From NCBI GenBank assembly GCA_030710605.1, contig CP092863.1, positions 144,981,372 to 145,045,371 of the forward strand: a DNA stretch of 64,000 nt, given 5' to 3'. Positions 32,895 through 44,271 of the stretch are shown here, piece by piece. The notes below the pieces were generated by a model. It had not been told where the DNA came from and made no database searches. It worked only from the letters and a program-made list of their open reading frames with translations. A program made the translations under genes and the position numbers. This DNA is from Cordylochernes scorpioides (lineage: Eukaryota; Arthropoda; Arachnida; Pseudoscorpiones; Chernetidae). Numbering within the stretch: the first letter of the stretch is position 1; each line of letters opens with the position of its first letter.

Positions 32895-33200
32895 TTCTAT
32901 TCTTTAGTGTAACATATATAAACAGAATCGTACAATACATTATTAGAGCTCTGAGAAGCGGTCTGGTAGATTAAACTGGCGAAACCGCTGGGAGGGTTTA
33001 GCTCAGTGGTGAATAAGGACAGTAGAAGTTTGTATGGTATGTAAAAGAAACATTCGTGTTCAATGTTTTTATTTCCTGCGTATAATATAGCTAAGGTATG
33101 GTAGATTAAACTGGCGAAACCGCTGGGAGGGTTCACCACTGATGAGCCAGGCCCTCCCATTAATTTTTCCATTGCAGTAAAGGCAGTAGAAATTGTTTTA
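32895..33200 (+). mobile_element. Two tandem permuted-hammerhead family copies
   Basis: The first (32948-33030) has AGCGGTCTGGTAG and GGCGAAACCGCT but has lost the CTGATGA strand. The second (33095-33200) has GGCGAAACCGCT and CACCACTGATGAGCC but a changed first strand (AAGGTATGGTAG). The family tail GCAGTAAAGGCAGTAGAAATTG follows. Confidence 0.65.
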
Positions 33201-33275
33201 TTTTAAAAAGAATCTTACACGTCTATAATAGTTTCGAATTTTGATAACAGATGGCGCGCTGATGCATCATAATAT

Positions 33276-33497
33276 TGTTGCGGATGTATGTAAATTTTAC
33301 TTTTATAGCTATTTTTAATGTAAAGGAAATAAATAATCAAGAATGTATGTATCGTTAGTTTTTTATTTTTAACCAACGTCTGCCATTTTACAAAGTCCTC
33401 GTGTAAACAATGCTAAGTGATGATGATTATTGGAATAAAGTTCTATGAAAAGTTAAATATGAGAATAATAATTTTGAGATATTTACAGCACGTATCA
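33276..33497 (-). repeat. 3' LTR of the RT-less LTR element
   Basis: 222 bp, TGTTGCGGATG...GCACGTATCA, with TG...CA ends. It differs from the 5' LTR (36068-36288) at about four positions. ATAT directly outside both LTRs is a 4-bp target duplication. A purine run (GCGGGGGTAAA on the minus strand) abuts its inner edge as a polypurine tract. Confidence 0.93.
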
Positions 33498-33518
33498 TTT
33501 ACCCCCGCTTTGATGAAT

Positions 33519-35954
33519 TTATTCACGGAGAATAAATGACTTTAATTGAGAGATGTGAGCCTTTATAGGATCTCCTGTGGGATCTCTTGGTGGGTTGTCT
33601 TGATCCGTTGTAGAGAGTTCGTAAGTCACTTTAGACAATCTTCTCAAAACTTGGAATGGTCCTTCGTATTTGGGAGCTGATTTAATTAGCCTCGGATCAT
33701 TGTAGGGAATTCTTTTAAGAACGAGATCTCCAACTTTAAATTCAATGTCGGGATGTCTTGAATCATGTCTTCTTTTAGAAATATCACGATGATGTTGAGT
33801 TCTTTTTATAGCCAGTTTTCTAGCATCTTCTACCGAGGTTGAGGGGTTATCAGCAAATTGTGGCTGCACATTGTAACCAAAAAGTAGAAAAGATGGCGGA
33901 AAACCTGTTACGTCATGAGGGGTGTTGTTGTAGTCAGTAATGACCTTGGGCAAAAGTGTGCTCCATTTCACCTTCGGTTTATCAAGCAAGGCCGCTCTTA
34001 ACTTGGTCATGATTGTTCCGTTAACCTTTTCGCACATTCCATTACTCTGGGGGTGGTATGGTGTGGTGAAAGTTTGTTTGATGTTATGAACTTTCAAACA
34101 CCTTTTGAATTCCTTGGAATTAAAGTTCTTTCCGTTGTCAGTGACAATATGTTTTATGGGTAGCGAGACTTGAAGGATTCTGTTGAAACATTGTAGCGTT
34201 GCTTGAGCTGTGTTTTTGATAGTGGGAAATGCCCAAACATATCTTGTAAGATGATCAATGAACACTTGGATGTACTTGTGCTTTGTCTTTTCAGCTGATG
34301 TTCCCATAACTATTGTATCTGCACTTATTACTTGAGCTGGTTGTAATTCTGTGTCTGGAATTATTAGTTGTCCTAGAGTTGGTTGGTTAGATGATTTGGT
34401 CAGTTGACATGTCTTGCATGATCTCACATAGGATTTAATTTCCTGTACCATGTCTGACCACCAAAATAAAGGAACTATTAATTTGAATGTCTTGTTCATG
34501 GATGGGTGACTCATGTTATCATGATATTCCTTCAGAACATGTTCTTTAAAAGAAGCAGGCACCACAGCCCTGAGTAGTCCTCTCTTCTTGACCATCACTG
34601 TGTTTTGATGATCTTGAGGGTCTTCAATGAAGCTGAGATCTGCCTGTCTTTGATGTTGTTGTCTCTGCTGCTGTTGCATCTGGTGTTGTTGCTGGAGCTG
34701 ATGCTGCTGTTGTTGCTGGATCTGGTTTTGTTGCTGTTGGACCTGGTTTTGTTGCTGCTGTTGTTGTTGTTGAATCTGGTTCTGTTGTTGTTGCTGTTGG
34801 ATCTGGTTTTGTAGTTGTTGTTGCAACTGATTACAGGTTGTGCAAACAAGTGCCATTTCTGCTGATTGCTTAGTGTAGACTGTTTTATCTTTAGTGTCAA
34901 CAATAAGTTCAAAGTCTTCTGCAATATCCAAGCCAATGAGTAGCTGGAATTTTAAATTAGGTATTACATGAAGTTTGACCTTTCTCGTTTTATTATGAAT
35001 TTGCAAATTTACATGAACATATCCCAAAGTTTTGGTTAATGAGTTAGCTTGTTGGATTTGCATGGGAAAATCTATTAAAGGATGTAAATTCAAACTTTTT
35101 ATTAAATTTTGACTTATTAAAGATATGGTAGCACCTGTGTCCATGAAGGCTTGTAAAGGATGTTTGTTGACACAAATTTTGAAGTCTATCAATTTATTAG
35201 GAGGATTGTTAGTTGATAAGCAAGTTACTTTGTTTGTTTCATTACTTGTGATTGATTCAGTGACTGTTGTAATGAATTGTTTTGGTTGTGTATTTTTAGA
35301 TGATCTTTCTGTTTTATAATTTGGGTCATAATCAGGACATTCATTCAACCAATGTTTCACTTTAATTCTTTTCTTCATGCAAATTGGGCAGAAAAATGGG
35401 CAATTTAAAGCTGATCTTTCCTGTTGAGATAGAGTGCATACTTTGGGTTTAAACAAATTTCTTAGCTTACTTTGTTGCCTGTTATGCTCAACAGAAAGTG
35501 CAACTTGTATCCATTTGGTTGGATCTGCAGGTTGTGCTGCTGCAAACACATCCCTCCAATTCAAAGGTAGCCCATCTGTTAGTAGCTGTATTTTCTCTTC
35601 CTTTTTCAAGGATGTTTGATTCAGTAAGTCCATTTTTTCTTTAAAATAAGTCTCCACAGTTTCACTTGCAAGGAGCTTTCTGCTAGATGCTAATACAATG
35701 GGACTATATGTGCAAGGCTTAAATCTGGCAATGAGTTTATCTTTTACAGTTTCCCATTTTTTTATATGTGCATTTGTAAGAATTTCATCAGCAAAAAATT
35801 CTAAGGCTTCATCTGCTAAATAGTAGATAAGATTGTGTATTTTTTCTTCATCGTTTGCTTTTAAATTTTCTACTTCATACAACTTAATCCAACTTTCAAT
35901 TTTTATATTACTCTTACTGCCAGAATATTTTTCAAATCTATGTATATTTGCCAT
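33519..35954 (-). CDS. Gag-protease-integrase polyprotein lacking reverse transcriptase
   Basis: One intact 811-codon frame starts at ATG 35954. Domains in order: Gag-like capsid (about residues 1-170, WIKLYEVENLKANDEEK), a Cys/His cluster (CPFFCPICMKK...HWLNEC, about 185-210), retropepsin (AFMDTGATISLIS, about 270), a glutamine-rich linker (about 375-435), integrase H2C2 finger (HDNMSHPSMNK...CKTCQ, about 475-515), catalytic core with ISADTIVM, IVTDNGKNF and SNGMCEKVNG (D, D, E), and a GPF-type C-terminal module (YEGPFQVLRRL). No RT or RNase H lies where they should, between protease and integrase; the Q-rich linker takes their place. The element must borrow RT in trans. Confidence 0.92.
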   Translation of the reverse strand: MANIHRFEKYSGSKSNIKIESWIKLYEVENLKANDEEKIHNLIYYLADEALEFFADEILTNAHIKKWETVKDKLIARFKPCTYSPIVLASSRKLLASETVETYFKEKMDLLNQTSLKKEEKIQLLTDGLPLNWRDVFAAAQPADPTKWIQVALSVEHNRQQSKLRNLFKPKVCTLSQQERSALNCPFFCPICMKKRIKVKHWLNECPDYDPNYKTERSSKNTQPKQFITTVTESITSNETNKVTCLSTNNPPNKLIDFKICVNKHPLQAFMDTGATISLISQNLIKSLNLHPLIDFPMQIQQANSLTKTLGYVHVNLQIHNKTRKVKLHVIPNLKFQLLIGLDIAEDFELIVDTKDKTVYTKQSAEMALVCTTCNQLQQQLQNQIQQQQQQNQIQQQQQQQQNQVQQQQNQIQQQQQHQLQQQHQMQQQQRQQHQRQADLSFIEDPQDHQNTVMVKKRGLLRAVVPASFKEHVLKEYHDNMSHPSMNKTFKLIVPLFWWSDMVQEIKSYVRSCKTCQLTKSSNQPTLGQLIIPDTELQPAQVISADTIVMGTSAEKTKHKYIQVFIDHLTRYVWAFPTIKNTAQATLQCFNRILQVSLPIKHIVTDNGKNFNSKEFKRCLKVHNIKQTFTTPYHPQSNGMCEKVNGTIMTKLRAALLDKPKVKWSTLLPKVITDYNNTPHDVTGFPPSFLLFGYNVQPQFADNPSTSVEDARKLAIKRTQHHRDISKRRHDSRHPDIEFKVGDLVLKRIPYNDPRLIKSAPKYEGPFQVLRRLSKVTYELSTTDQDNPPRDPTGDPIKAHISQLKSFILRE

Positions 35955-36067
35955 TATAAAAATAAAGATGTTTCTAAATGAGTTATTTAAATTTGAAATA
36001 TATAATCTTTTGATTAAAAATTTACCTTTTTAATTTTCTTTCGTATCCTTTTCGACTGCGCCAAGTA

Positions 36068-36288
36068 TGTTGCGGATGTATGTAAATTTTTCTTTTATAG
36101 CTATTTTTAATGTAAAGGAAATAAATAATCAAGAATGTATGTCTCGTTAGTTTTTTATTTTTAACCAACGTCTGCCATTTTACAAAGTCCTCGTGTAAAC
36201 AATGCTAAGTGATGATGATTATTGGAATAAAGTTCTATGAAAGTTAAATATGAGAATAATAATTTTGAGATGTTTACAGCACGTATCA
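36068..36288 (-). repeat. 5' LTR of the RT-less LTR element
   Basis: 221 bp, about 98% identical to the 3' LTR by eye. Just inside it (minus strand) is TTGGCGCAGTCG, placed as a primer-binding site complementary to a tRNA 3' end. The total element is 33276-36288, 3013 bp. Confidence 0.93.
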
Positions 36289-36575
36289 ATATAAATATTT
36301 ATATGTTTATTATATACTCCGGTAGAGAGAAGGGTTTGTGATATCCGAAAGCTTAAAATGAATATAAAATAAACCAAGAAAGTCATCCTTGTAAACAATT
36401 TTATTCATTATTTAAAAATAATATATATTATATATATTGTAGAAGAGTATTTATAATTCAATGAAAAATATTCTAAATTTGTATTTTGATACACCGTAGA
36501 ATTTTTAAATTTCCTCTCTGATATTTTATCATTTTTTTATATAAATATCTTTGTCTTTCTGAGGTTTGTCTTTTC

Positions 36576-37135
36576 TTGTTGTTGTTGTCGTGTCCAATGA
36601 AGAGCCTCAGATGTCTCCGTACATCTCTATCACAGCAATGTTCTCTATCTTGGGTTTGTAAAGTTCTGGGTCCATGTCAATTTTCTGTTGTTGTTGTTGT
36701 CGTGTCCAATGAAGAGCCTCAGATGTATCTGTACATATCTATCACAGCAGTCACAATGCCCACTATCTTGGGTGTGTAAAGTTCTGGGTCCATGTCAATT
36801 TTCTGTTGTTGTTGTCATGTCCAATGAAGAGCCTCAGATGTCTCCGTACATCTCTATCACAGCAATGTTCTCTATCTTGGGTGTTTAAAGTTCTGGGTCC
36901 ATGTCAATTTTATGTAGTTGTTGTCGTGTCCAATGAAGAGTCTCAGATGTCTCCGTACATCTCTATCAAAGCAGTCACAATGTCCACTATCTTGGGTGTG
37001 TAAAGTTCTGGGTCCATGTCAATTTTCTGTTGTTGTCGTGTCCAATGAAGAGCCTCAGATGTCTCCGTACATCTCTATCACAGCAATGTTATCTATCTTG
37101 GGTGTGTCAAGTTCTGGTTCTATGTCAATTTTCTG
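36576..37135. repeat. Minisatellite, five units of ~108-116 bp
   Basis: TGTCCAATGAAGAG recurs at 36591, 36703, 36819, 36927 and 37039. Each unit also has CCGTACATCTCTATCA, ATCTTGGGTGTGTAAAG and GTCCATGTCAATTTTCTG. On the minus strand the last unit reads AALQKIDIEPELDTPKIDN, coding-like but ended by TGA in each unit. The origin is unknown. Confidence 0.8.
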
Positions 37136-37604
37136 CAGGGCTGCGGCCATTGCTGGACATCTGATTTTCTTCGTTACAATATATGTCATAGGATAGACTT
37201 AATACCGAAAATAAAACGATTACATATTGTATCGATAAATAACAATAAGAATTATAAGCGATTATAACGGCTAGTTAAGTGCCATAAGAAGCTATACAGA
37301 TTACCATGGGTACATAGAAAAATATCTTAATAAATGCCAGAGTTCTCTTACAATATTTAATTAAGAAATTCCATCATCTCTCCCTCCCATTATTCTTTTT
37401 TTTATTTTCCTATTCACAAAAAGAAGGCCGTCTTATTAAGTAAAAATCCCCAATAATCGATATTTCTTGTAATCCTCTTTTATGGCGTTGAATTCTTAAA
37501 TGATTCTGACTTTTTTTTATTTTGAAAAATGTATGATCAAATTTGTGTATTTATATAAAAACTATTATAGACGCGTATGATTCTTTTAAAATTTAAGCAA
37601 TTTC

Positions 37605-37790
37605 TACTTCCCTTACTGAAATGAAAAAAAATAATGAGAAGGCCTGGCTCATCAATGGTAAATTTTTATTCCAATTAATTTTTCCATTGCAGTAAGGGCA
37701 GTAGAAATTGCTTAATTGTTAAAAGAATCATACGTGTCTATAATAGTTCCGAATTTTGATAACAGATGGCGCGCTAATATATCATAAGCA
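37605..37790. mobile_element. Decayed permuted-hammerhead family copy
   Basis: Family ends TTTCTACTTCCCTTACTG and GCAGTAAGGGCAGTAGAAATTG face each other, followed by TTTTGATAACAGATGGCGCG. The CTGATGA/GAAA core is lost. Confidence 0.55.
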
Positions 37791-38744
37791 ACAAACTATA
37801 TTTATTGTTGTTGAATCTTGTTGTTAAACATTTCAAATATTTATTGATACATTCATATTATTAACCTCAAAAATAATAATATAAACTTATCTAACTCTTT
37901 ATATTAATTTCTCTTTATTATTTTTAGTTATATTTGTATATATATAATATAAATTTGTGTGAGGGGATGATATTCATGCACCGAAAAAAAACCTCTCCCT
38001 TTAAAAAAACATTTATAGGAAAGGTAAAATCCTCTTCAATGAATAGAATAATAAATAAAACAGCTTTCCTGAGGATAAGTTCCTTGCTTTATTATAACAA
38101 GCGTTTCCTTCTTTTCATTATGGTCACTTATGAATGGAAGACTTGACTATAAAAAGGGTTTGACGTTTTTAACGCTTCAGCCATAGAGAAGGCTACTCAG
38201 GGTACCATGAACAGATAAAAAGTACAACTATTCCAATCTTTATATGAAATTAATCTTTGCTTTAATCGCTAATCTCAAATATATGAACAAAGATTGACTC
38301 AAAACTACGAAGATTTTATAAAGTGAGTTTATTCTATATTTCGAAATGCTAGTTTTCAAGAGATAATCGCTCTTTAACAGGCTTCATTAAAAACATTGAG
38401 CGTGTTGAAAGTTATCACTTGAAAGTTAGCATTTTAAAATATAAAAGGAAACTCATTATGAGAAATATTTATAGTTTTTATTACGTTTTCACATTTTTAT
38501 AAACGAAAGGACTGACTTATGCTTCAATTAAGGAAAATAAATGAATTTGAAAAGATGTTAATGTTAAGAGAAAATTTGAAAAAAGAGAGGAAAAATTTCA
38601 GTGAGCTGACTGAAAAAGTCAAAGAAAGATACCGGAAGGCTACCAAATGAACTGGGAGTGATGATCACTAACAGATACAATTAATGAATATTTGTCCATA
38701 GTTTCAGCGAGAATTGACTTGATGGACAACATCTTCAATAATAG

Positions 38745-38995
38745 AAATACTTTCATGAGACAGAACTTGAAGAAGTTGTACCTTTCAGCATGTATATCGG
38801 GATTCAGACAATAGCTCTGAAAGATATTACAGTGACCTTTATTGAAGACATACGAGATAACCAAGTGTTTATACAACCATAGACAAAACTTAAGGAAGTT
38901 GTACCTTTCAGCATGTATATCGAGATTCAGACAATAACTCTGAAAGATATTACAGTGACCTTTATTGAAGACACACGAGATAACCAAGCGTAAAC
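38745..38995 (+). repeat. Two tandem ~120-bp units of the Tc1-ended family
   Basis: Both units carry GAAGTTGTACCTTTCAGC, ATGTATATCG.GATTCAGAC and ATTACAGTGACCTTTATTGA. Same family as 5862-6310. Confidence 0.7.
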
Positions 38996-38999
38996 AAAA

Positions 39000-40630
39000 T
39001 TATCCCTGTATATAAAAGTATTTATTATAGAGAGAATTATAACCGAAATATTAAAAGAATTTAGGTTATACCCAGATTTCAGGAGCCTACAGTATTTTAA
39101 AAGAAGAAAATAAAAAATAAAAAAATAATCAGCCTTCGATGATGTTTTCACAAAAATATTTTCATTTCTACCAATTTATCTTATGGAATATGAGCGAAAC
39201 ATTTATTCAAAAGCTATATAGTATTTCAGACATAAAATTAGAGCCTCAATAATAAAATAGATATAAAATGGATTTAAAATGAAAACTCACTTATATTTTA
39301 TAAGGCATATGTTAAAAATAATCAACTGTTAAATCATTCTATAAAACCCCATATCACACCATAATCGTAATAATAAAAAAGGAAAATATAAAACGGTCAA
39401 ATATTTATCTTTATAAAACGAAATGAAAAAAAAGAGATGTATTCTATTAAAACGCGTGAAATATATATATATAAAAACAGGATTCAACATAAAATTGGAA
39501 TAATCTATATCAAAATAGCTTGGTCCATGATGAATAAAATAGCTAAGAAGGAAAAATAAAAAAGCAGAAATGGAAAATGGAAAGCAGATTCTGGGCGGGT
39601 TGGAAGATAAAAGATTGCTATTAACAATCCAATTCGAGGGTTAACTCAATCCAAATAAATACACACAAATGATAAATGATATCCTTTCCCATTTTTTTAA
39701 TTTAACCAACCCGTCAATTTGCCTTTTGGGGTCAACCAAAGGAAGGGTTTAGCCCCTTTTTGGAAAATTGCCTAAATTCGCCATCTCATAGAATATTCCT
39801 TTTAAACACATTAAGGAGAAGAAGAAGAAAAAAAAATACAGACGAATTAAAAAAATAACGTATTTCTTTTTTTTTTTTTCACTGATTTATTTATATTTTT
39901 TTTTTAGAAGAGAATTTATTTCGGCACCAGAAAATAAAATACAAAAAAGAAAGACTGTTTCACAATTGGTTTGATGGGAAAGTTGAATTTTGATTAAATG
40001 GGTAGTCTGAAATTTAATTATTTAGATTTTTACTAAAAGATTCTTTAGAGAATTTATTTTTTTATTTTTTTGTGTGGAGAGAAAGAAGAATATAAAGAAT
40101 TATTGTAGAAATTAAAATATCACGTCGTGCATAAACAATTTTAGAAAAAAAAAGCTATTTTGAATCAAAGTGATGGTGATAGGTTATAATATTAAATTTG
40201 AAAGAAAATTGTGTTATTTTTTAAAATTAAAAATTGGGGGGTGACATTTGTAATTGTTGATATTTTCTTGACAATCTATTTAATATTTGGGGTGGTATTT
40301 ATTATTAAATTGTCGGGGTTTATCTTATTTGTCTAATATTTTTTTCCATAACTTGTTTTTTCTTATTTTATTTTTTCAAATCTATTTTTGTTTATCGGTG
40401 TGATTTCTTTCGACTTTTTTATAGATGAAACCATTGATATTTATTTCAATGATATTTAAATGCTTTGTGTATAAATATGTGTATAAAACATCGTATTTTA
40501 TTTATTAATTATTGTATTGTTTACTAATTCTAATTAATCAATTTTCTTATTGTTGTTGTTGTCGTTATTTTTATTGGAAAATGGGTGCCTTGCCACGTTA
40601 GTCACCTTAGAAACTAACCAGAAATCTTAT
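39000..40630. other. AT-rich intron sequence, no recognised feature
   Basis: Poly-T/poly-A tracts and low-complexity DNA. I see no exon or named repeat. Confidence 0.5.
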
Positions 40631-40634
40631 ATTT

Positions 40635-40915
40635 AGATGTATATCGGGATTGAGACAATAACTCTGAAATATATTACAGTGACTATTATTGCAAATAAAC
40701 ACTAAACTACACTCATAGACAAAACTTAAGGAAGTTGTACCTTTTAGCATGTATATCGGGATTGAGACAATAACTCTGAAAGATATTACAGTGACCTTTA
40801 TTGAAGACACGCGAGATAAACAAGTGTGAACAATATTACCTCTGTCTCCTTTTAAAAAATAGACGACCAGTGACATCAAAGACTTTACACATCCATAAGT
40901 TTTGTTCTTGAGTGT
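40635..40915 (+). repeat. Tc1-ended tandem-repeat family copy
   Basis: Two units (GTATATCGGGATTGAGACAATAAC...) with an ACTCATAGACAAAACTTAAG junction. The inverted end ATCAAAGACTT...GTTTTGTTCTTGAGTGT closes it, as in the MITE at 19431. Confidence 0.7.
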
Positions 40916-40966
40916 AAACTAAAATAAATTAGTTATAATTTATAAAATGTGGACTTGATGTTTCAG

Positions 40967-41152
40967 GTCTCGATCCAGCGTCCTCAGCGGACTTTGAGCC
41001 GGTGCCTCAGTCCGATTCCCATAAGCAGGTCCTAGGAAATGGATCCTTGGTCCTGAGAGGAGCCCGTCGCTCTGATCAAGGACTTTACCTCTGTAGAGCG
41101 TCCAACGGCGTGGGTCCGGATCTTAGCAAGATGGTTCGTCTCTCTGTCCATG
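40967..41152 (+). CDS. Dscam: Dscam exon encoding the second half of the Ig8-type domain
   Basis: A 186-nt exon (acceptor TTTCAG, donor GTAGGT, phase 1 both sides). It encodes LDPASSADFEPVPQSD, NGSLVLRGARRSDQGLYLC and RASNGVGPDLSKMVRLSVH. The DQGLYLC block with its cysteine is the F strand of an I-set Ig domain, and NGSL and NGVG-LSK match Dscam Ig8. It completes the domain begun in exon 30128-30247. The next exon continues VAVTF, the start of Ig9. Confidence 0.92.
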
Positions 41153-41254
41153 GTAGGTGGCCTCCTTGAGATAATTCCGTACCTTTTTTTACCTATAGAA
41201 ATAAGAACCCTTCAATTTTTAACACCCCTTTCCATAACACATCTTTCTCATTGT

Positions 41255-41400
41255 TAATATCATATGACTATTCTATTCACGACCTAAAAGTATTGTATAT
41301 ATGTATAGACAAAGGTAAAGGCATATATGTATGACAACGCAAGTGTCCCTAGGGGGACATAGCGCTTTAATTTGAAATAATAAAAAAAAAATTGGAAATA
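41255..41400 (+). repeat. Fragment related to the 21195 composite element
   Basis: CACGACCTAAAAGTATTG, AAGTGTCCCTAGGGGGACAT and AGCGCTTTAATTTGAAATAA match 21200-21310. Confidence 0.55.
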
Positions 41401-41489
41401 CTTTAATTTTTGTTCGTTCCTGACGAAAACAAAAGATTTTGAAGCTATTATAGACGTGTATGAATCTTGTAAATAATTAAACAATTTCT

Positions 41490-41720
41490 ACTACTCATAC
41501 TGCAATGGAAAAATTAATGTGAGGGCCTGGCTCATCAGTAGTGAACCCTCCCATTAAACTGGCAAAACCGCTAGGAGGGTTCACCACTGATGAGCCAGGT
41601 CTTCCCAATAATTTTTCCATTGGAGTAAGGGCAGTAGAAATTGTTTATTTTTAAAAAAGAATCATACGCGTCTAAAATAGTTTCGAATTTTCATAACAGA
41701 TGGCGCGCTAATGCATCATA
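41490..41720. mobile_element. Foldback of two permuted-hammerhead family copies
   Basis: Minus-strand copy at 41490-41550 and plus-strand copy at 41555-41650 face each other around CCCATTAAACTGG. The plus copy has CACCACTGATGAGCC and GGCAAAACCGCT (core G changed to A). Confidence 0.65.
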
Positions 41721-42059
41721 AAATATTTTTATTGGAACGTCGAGATAATAAAAAGATTCACAGGCCGAAGGCTTTTCATTACTGAAAATCCAAATTATTT
41801 TTCAACAATATCTTCTTTTATTCAATAAAGATTTGTACAAATAGAATTCTCAATGTTTGAAGTTCTAAATGACGTATTTTCTTTAAAAGGTAATTTAGGT
41901 TTTAAACATATAAATTCTCTATATGCATAAAAAAAGGTTTTTAGCATTTTTAGAAAGCCTACATGGAAAAATAGAATGTCATTAAATATAAACGTGAGAG
42001 AAAATAGGAAGAAAATTGCTCTCACATTGCTAACACTGTCCCATCTATTTTCCATCCTT

Positions 42060-42879
42060 CCTCATCAAATATTTAGCAGGTAACTTTATTTATTATTTAA
42101 CCAACAAGTTTACTTTTTTAAAATAATAATAAAAAATACAAGTCTTTTAAAATATAACACCCCAATTGCTTAAAATTAATTTAATAGTCGTAAAGTAATA
42201 TAATAAAATAATACTTAAAAAAAGCTATTTATTTTTTTCGAATCTTAATTTTATTTAAACAATAAAAAGATTTTTAAAAATTTTGTTAAAGTAGGAATTA
42301 AATTTGAAGAGAGGTAACTTCTCATTTTATTAGAAATATGAAAGCAGAAGATGAGAAAAGAGCGAATAGAAACAAAAGAAATAAATTTAATTAAGTTAAA
42401 GTTGAAATGTGGTGAGCGGGACATTATGCAAAAATTAATTTGGTTTGGTTAGGTGACTTGATTAAAACGCAGAGAGGCACAATTAGAATTGATAATTAGT
42501 GCCTTCATAATTTTCCACCAACAGATTGAGTGTGGGGGAGAATAAAACAGTCGTCTGCATGGCTTTAGAGAAATCTTTTGATTAATAATTTTAGAAATTT
42601 AAATGCATTTGATTACGTTTCTAATATGTGATTCTCAAGGAATTTAATATGTACTGAATTTGCACAATTTGATAATATATAAATATATAGTTAATCTAGA
42701 CATCTTCAAGTTTCCCAATGCTATATTTATATATCTTTATTAACATAATATTATATGCAAATTATTTTGAATATCATATATAAATGAATAGAAAATTAAT
42801 ATATATGGAATTTTATATTTAGAGTTATTAACATATATTTTTAACTCTTCAAAAGTAAATGTATATTAATATTCAAAGT

Positions 42880-42880
<1 letters not shown>
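42060..42880. other. AT-rich intron sequence, no recognised feature
   Basis: No motif, exon or repeat that I can name. Confidence 0.5.
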
Positions 42881-42882
<2 letters not shown>

Positions 42883-42917
<35 letters not shown>

Positions 42918-42921
42918 TATA
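42883..42921. repeat. Poly-A / (AT)n microsatellite
   Basis: A run of A followed by about 12 AT dinucleotides. Confidence 0.85.
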
Positions 42922-42924
42922 ATT

Positions 42925-43205
42925 GTTGCAAATGATCCTGCCGACGTATGGATAATCTGGCAGTCGTGTACGTGAGGCGAGTGTTGATGTTCTTCCCACA
43001 CGCGGACAAACAAGAAGCAGAGGCAGGGCTAGATGTTAACACCGAGAGTGATCGAATACAGCCCACGGGACAGAGGTAGAGTCCATGATACAAACTTGGA
43101 TGCCTATCACCGAGACATGGAGAGAGAGAGACCGAGAGAGACAGAAGCGGTCTGCCGATGGACACCCTGTAGAACATACTGCCGCTGATCCCCTGCCATA
43201 TATAT
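42925..43205. other. GC-richer unidentified segment
   Basis: About 280 bp with clearly higher GC, including GAGAGAGAGACCGAGAGAGA, directly after the (AT)n tract. The minus frame 42866-43177 is open, but I do not recognise it. It may be an LTR or retroelement leader. Confidence 0.35.
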
Positions 43206-43309
43206 CATAGGGTTTCGGGAGGATTAAATTAAAATATACCTAGAAAGGCACCTCTCCCTTTAATTATGCATAAGAAACATGTATTGTATATAATACACTG
43301 CGGCCTGTG

Positions 43310-43620
43310 ATTGTAAAACGACACCTGAAGTTACACCGCATGAGTTTCTTTTCAATGAAAAATCAAAATTTTATTTCAAGGTGAAATATTGACTATTTCT
43401 AACCTTTTTGGATGAGGTATGAAAGGGTGAATTATAAAGAGTAATGATGAACGGAAAAATAAGTGTCCAGGGATCCGTTCATCATTAATCTTCATAATTC
43501 ACCCTTTCATACCTCATCCAAAAAGGTTAGAAATAGTCAATATTTCACCTTGAAATAAAATTTTGATTTTTCATTGAAAAGAAACTCATGCGGTGTAACT
43601 TCAAGTGTCGTTTTGCAAAC
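43310..43620. repeat. Inverted pair of SINE bodies
   Basis: Arms of about 140 bp share GTAAAACGACACCTGAAGTT..., GAGGTATGAAAGGGTGAATT and their complements. The centre is GTGTCCAGGGATCC, the start of the tRNA-like head. Confidence 0.75.
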
Positions 43621-43976
43621 ATGTATTGTGTTTAGCACTCGAGTAAAAAACTTTACAATTGGTTATGAAGAATAAGTCACAACAACAGTTCTGGAAACTT
43701 CAGACAAAAATAAACCTGTATACCATGGTCTCGGTTAATAGTTTCTTATAATTTCCAATAATATATTGCACTATATAAAAATATTTTTGATGTTTCCTAA
43801 CAAGTGTTTTTTCAAATTTATTTCCAAAAGAGAATTGACAAATAGTTATTATCAGAAAATAAATCTCAATCTTAGTTTATCAAAGCCTGTGTTGAAAGTC
43901 ATTCATCCCAAATGCCATCAAGGTATTATTCAATAAAACAATTATTGCCTTAACTGGTATTAAATTATAAAAAAGG

Positions 43977-44130
43977 CATCTCCTTATCGTGCAACTGAAA
44001 GTTGCTGATGGCTTGCGCCATCTATCGGAATAAACATCGACTTGTTAGTATCAACTTGAATAGTTGATATTTATTCCGATAGATAGCGCTAGCCATCAGC
44101 AACTTTCAGTTTCACGATAAGGAGATGCCT
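43977..44130. repeat. Hairpin repeat of the CGATAGATGGCGC family
   Basis: GGCATCTCCTTATCGTGCAA and its complement at 44110-44130. Downstream, TTATGCACCTTATCCCAGTA matches the LTR near 4880. Confidence 0.75.
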
Positions 44131-44271
44131 TTTTTTTTTTCATAATTTATGCACCTTATCCCAGTACAATATCACATTTGTACTATTTTTTCACATGGTA
44201 TTAAATTGTTGGTCTTTTTTAATCTATTCTCCCATTTTATATAAATTATTCAATTCTCCGTTATATTTACA

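Noticed and set aside
34605..34814. Leucine-rich plus-strand frame
   Set aside because: It is the complement of the glutamine-rich linker of the retroelement protein on the minus strand.
42866..43177. Minus-strand frame over the GC-rich segment
   Set aside because: Ends in an (AT)n-derived YIYIYI tail and resembles no family I know. It is kept only as an unidentified segment.
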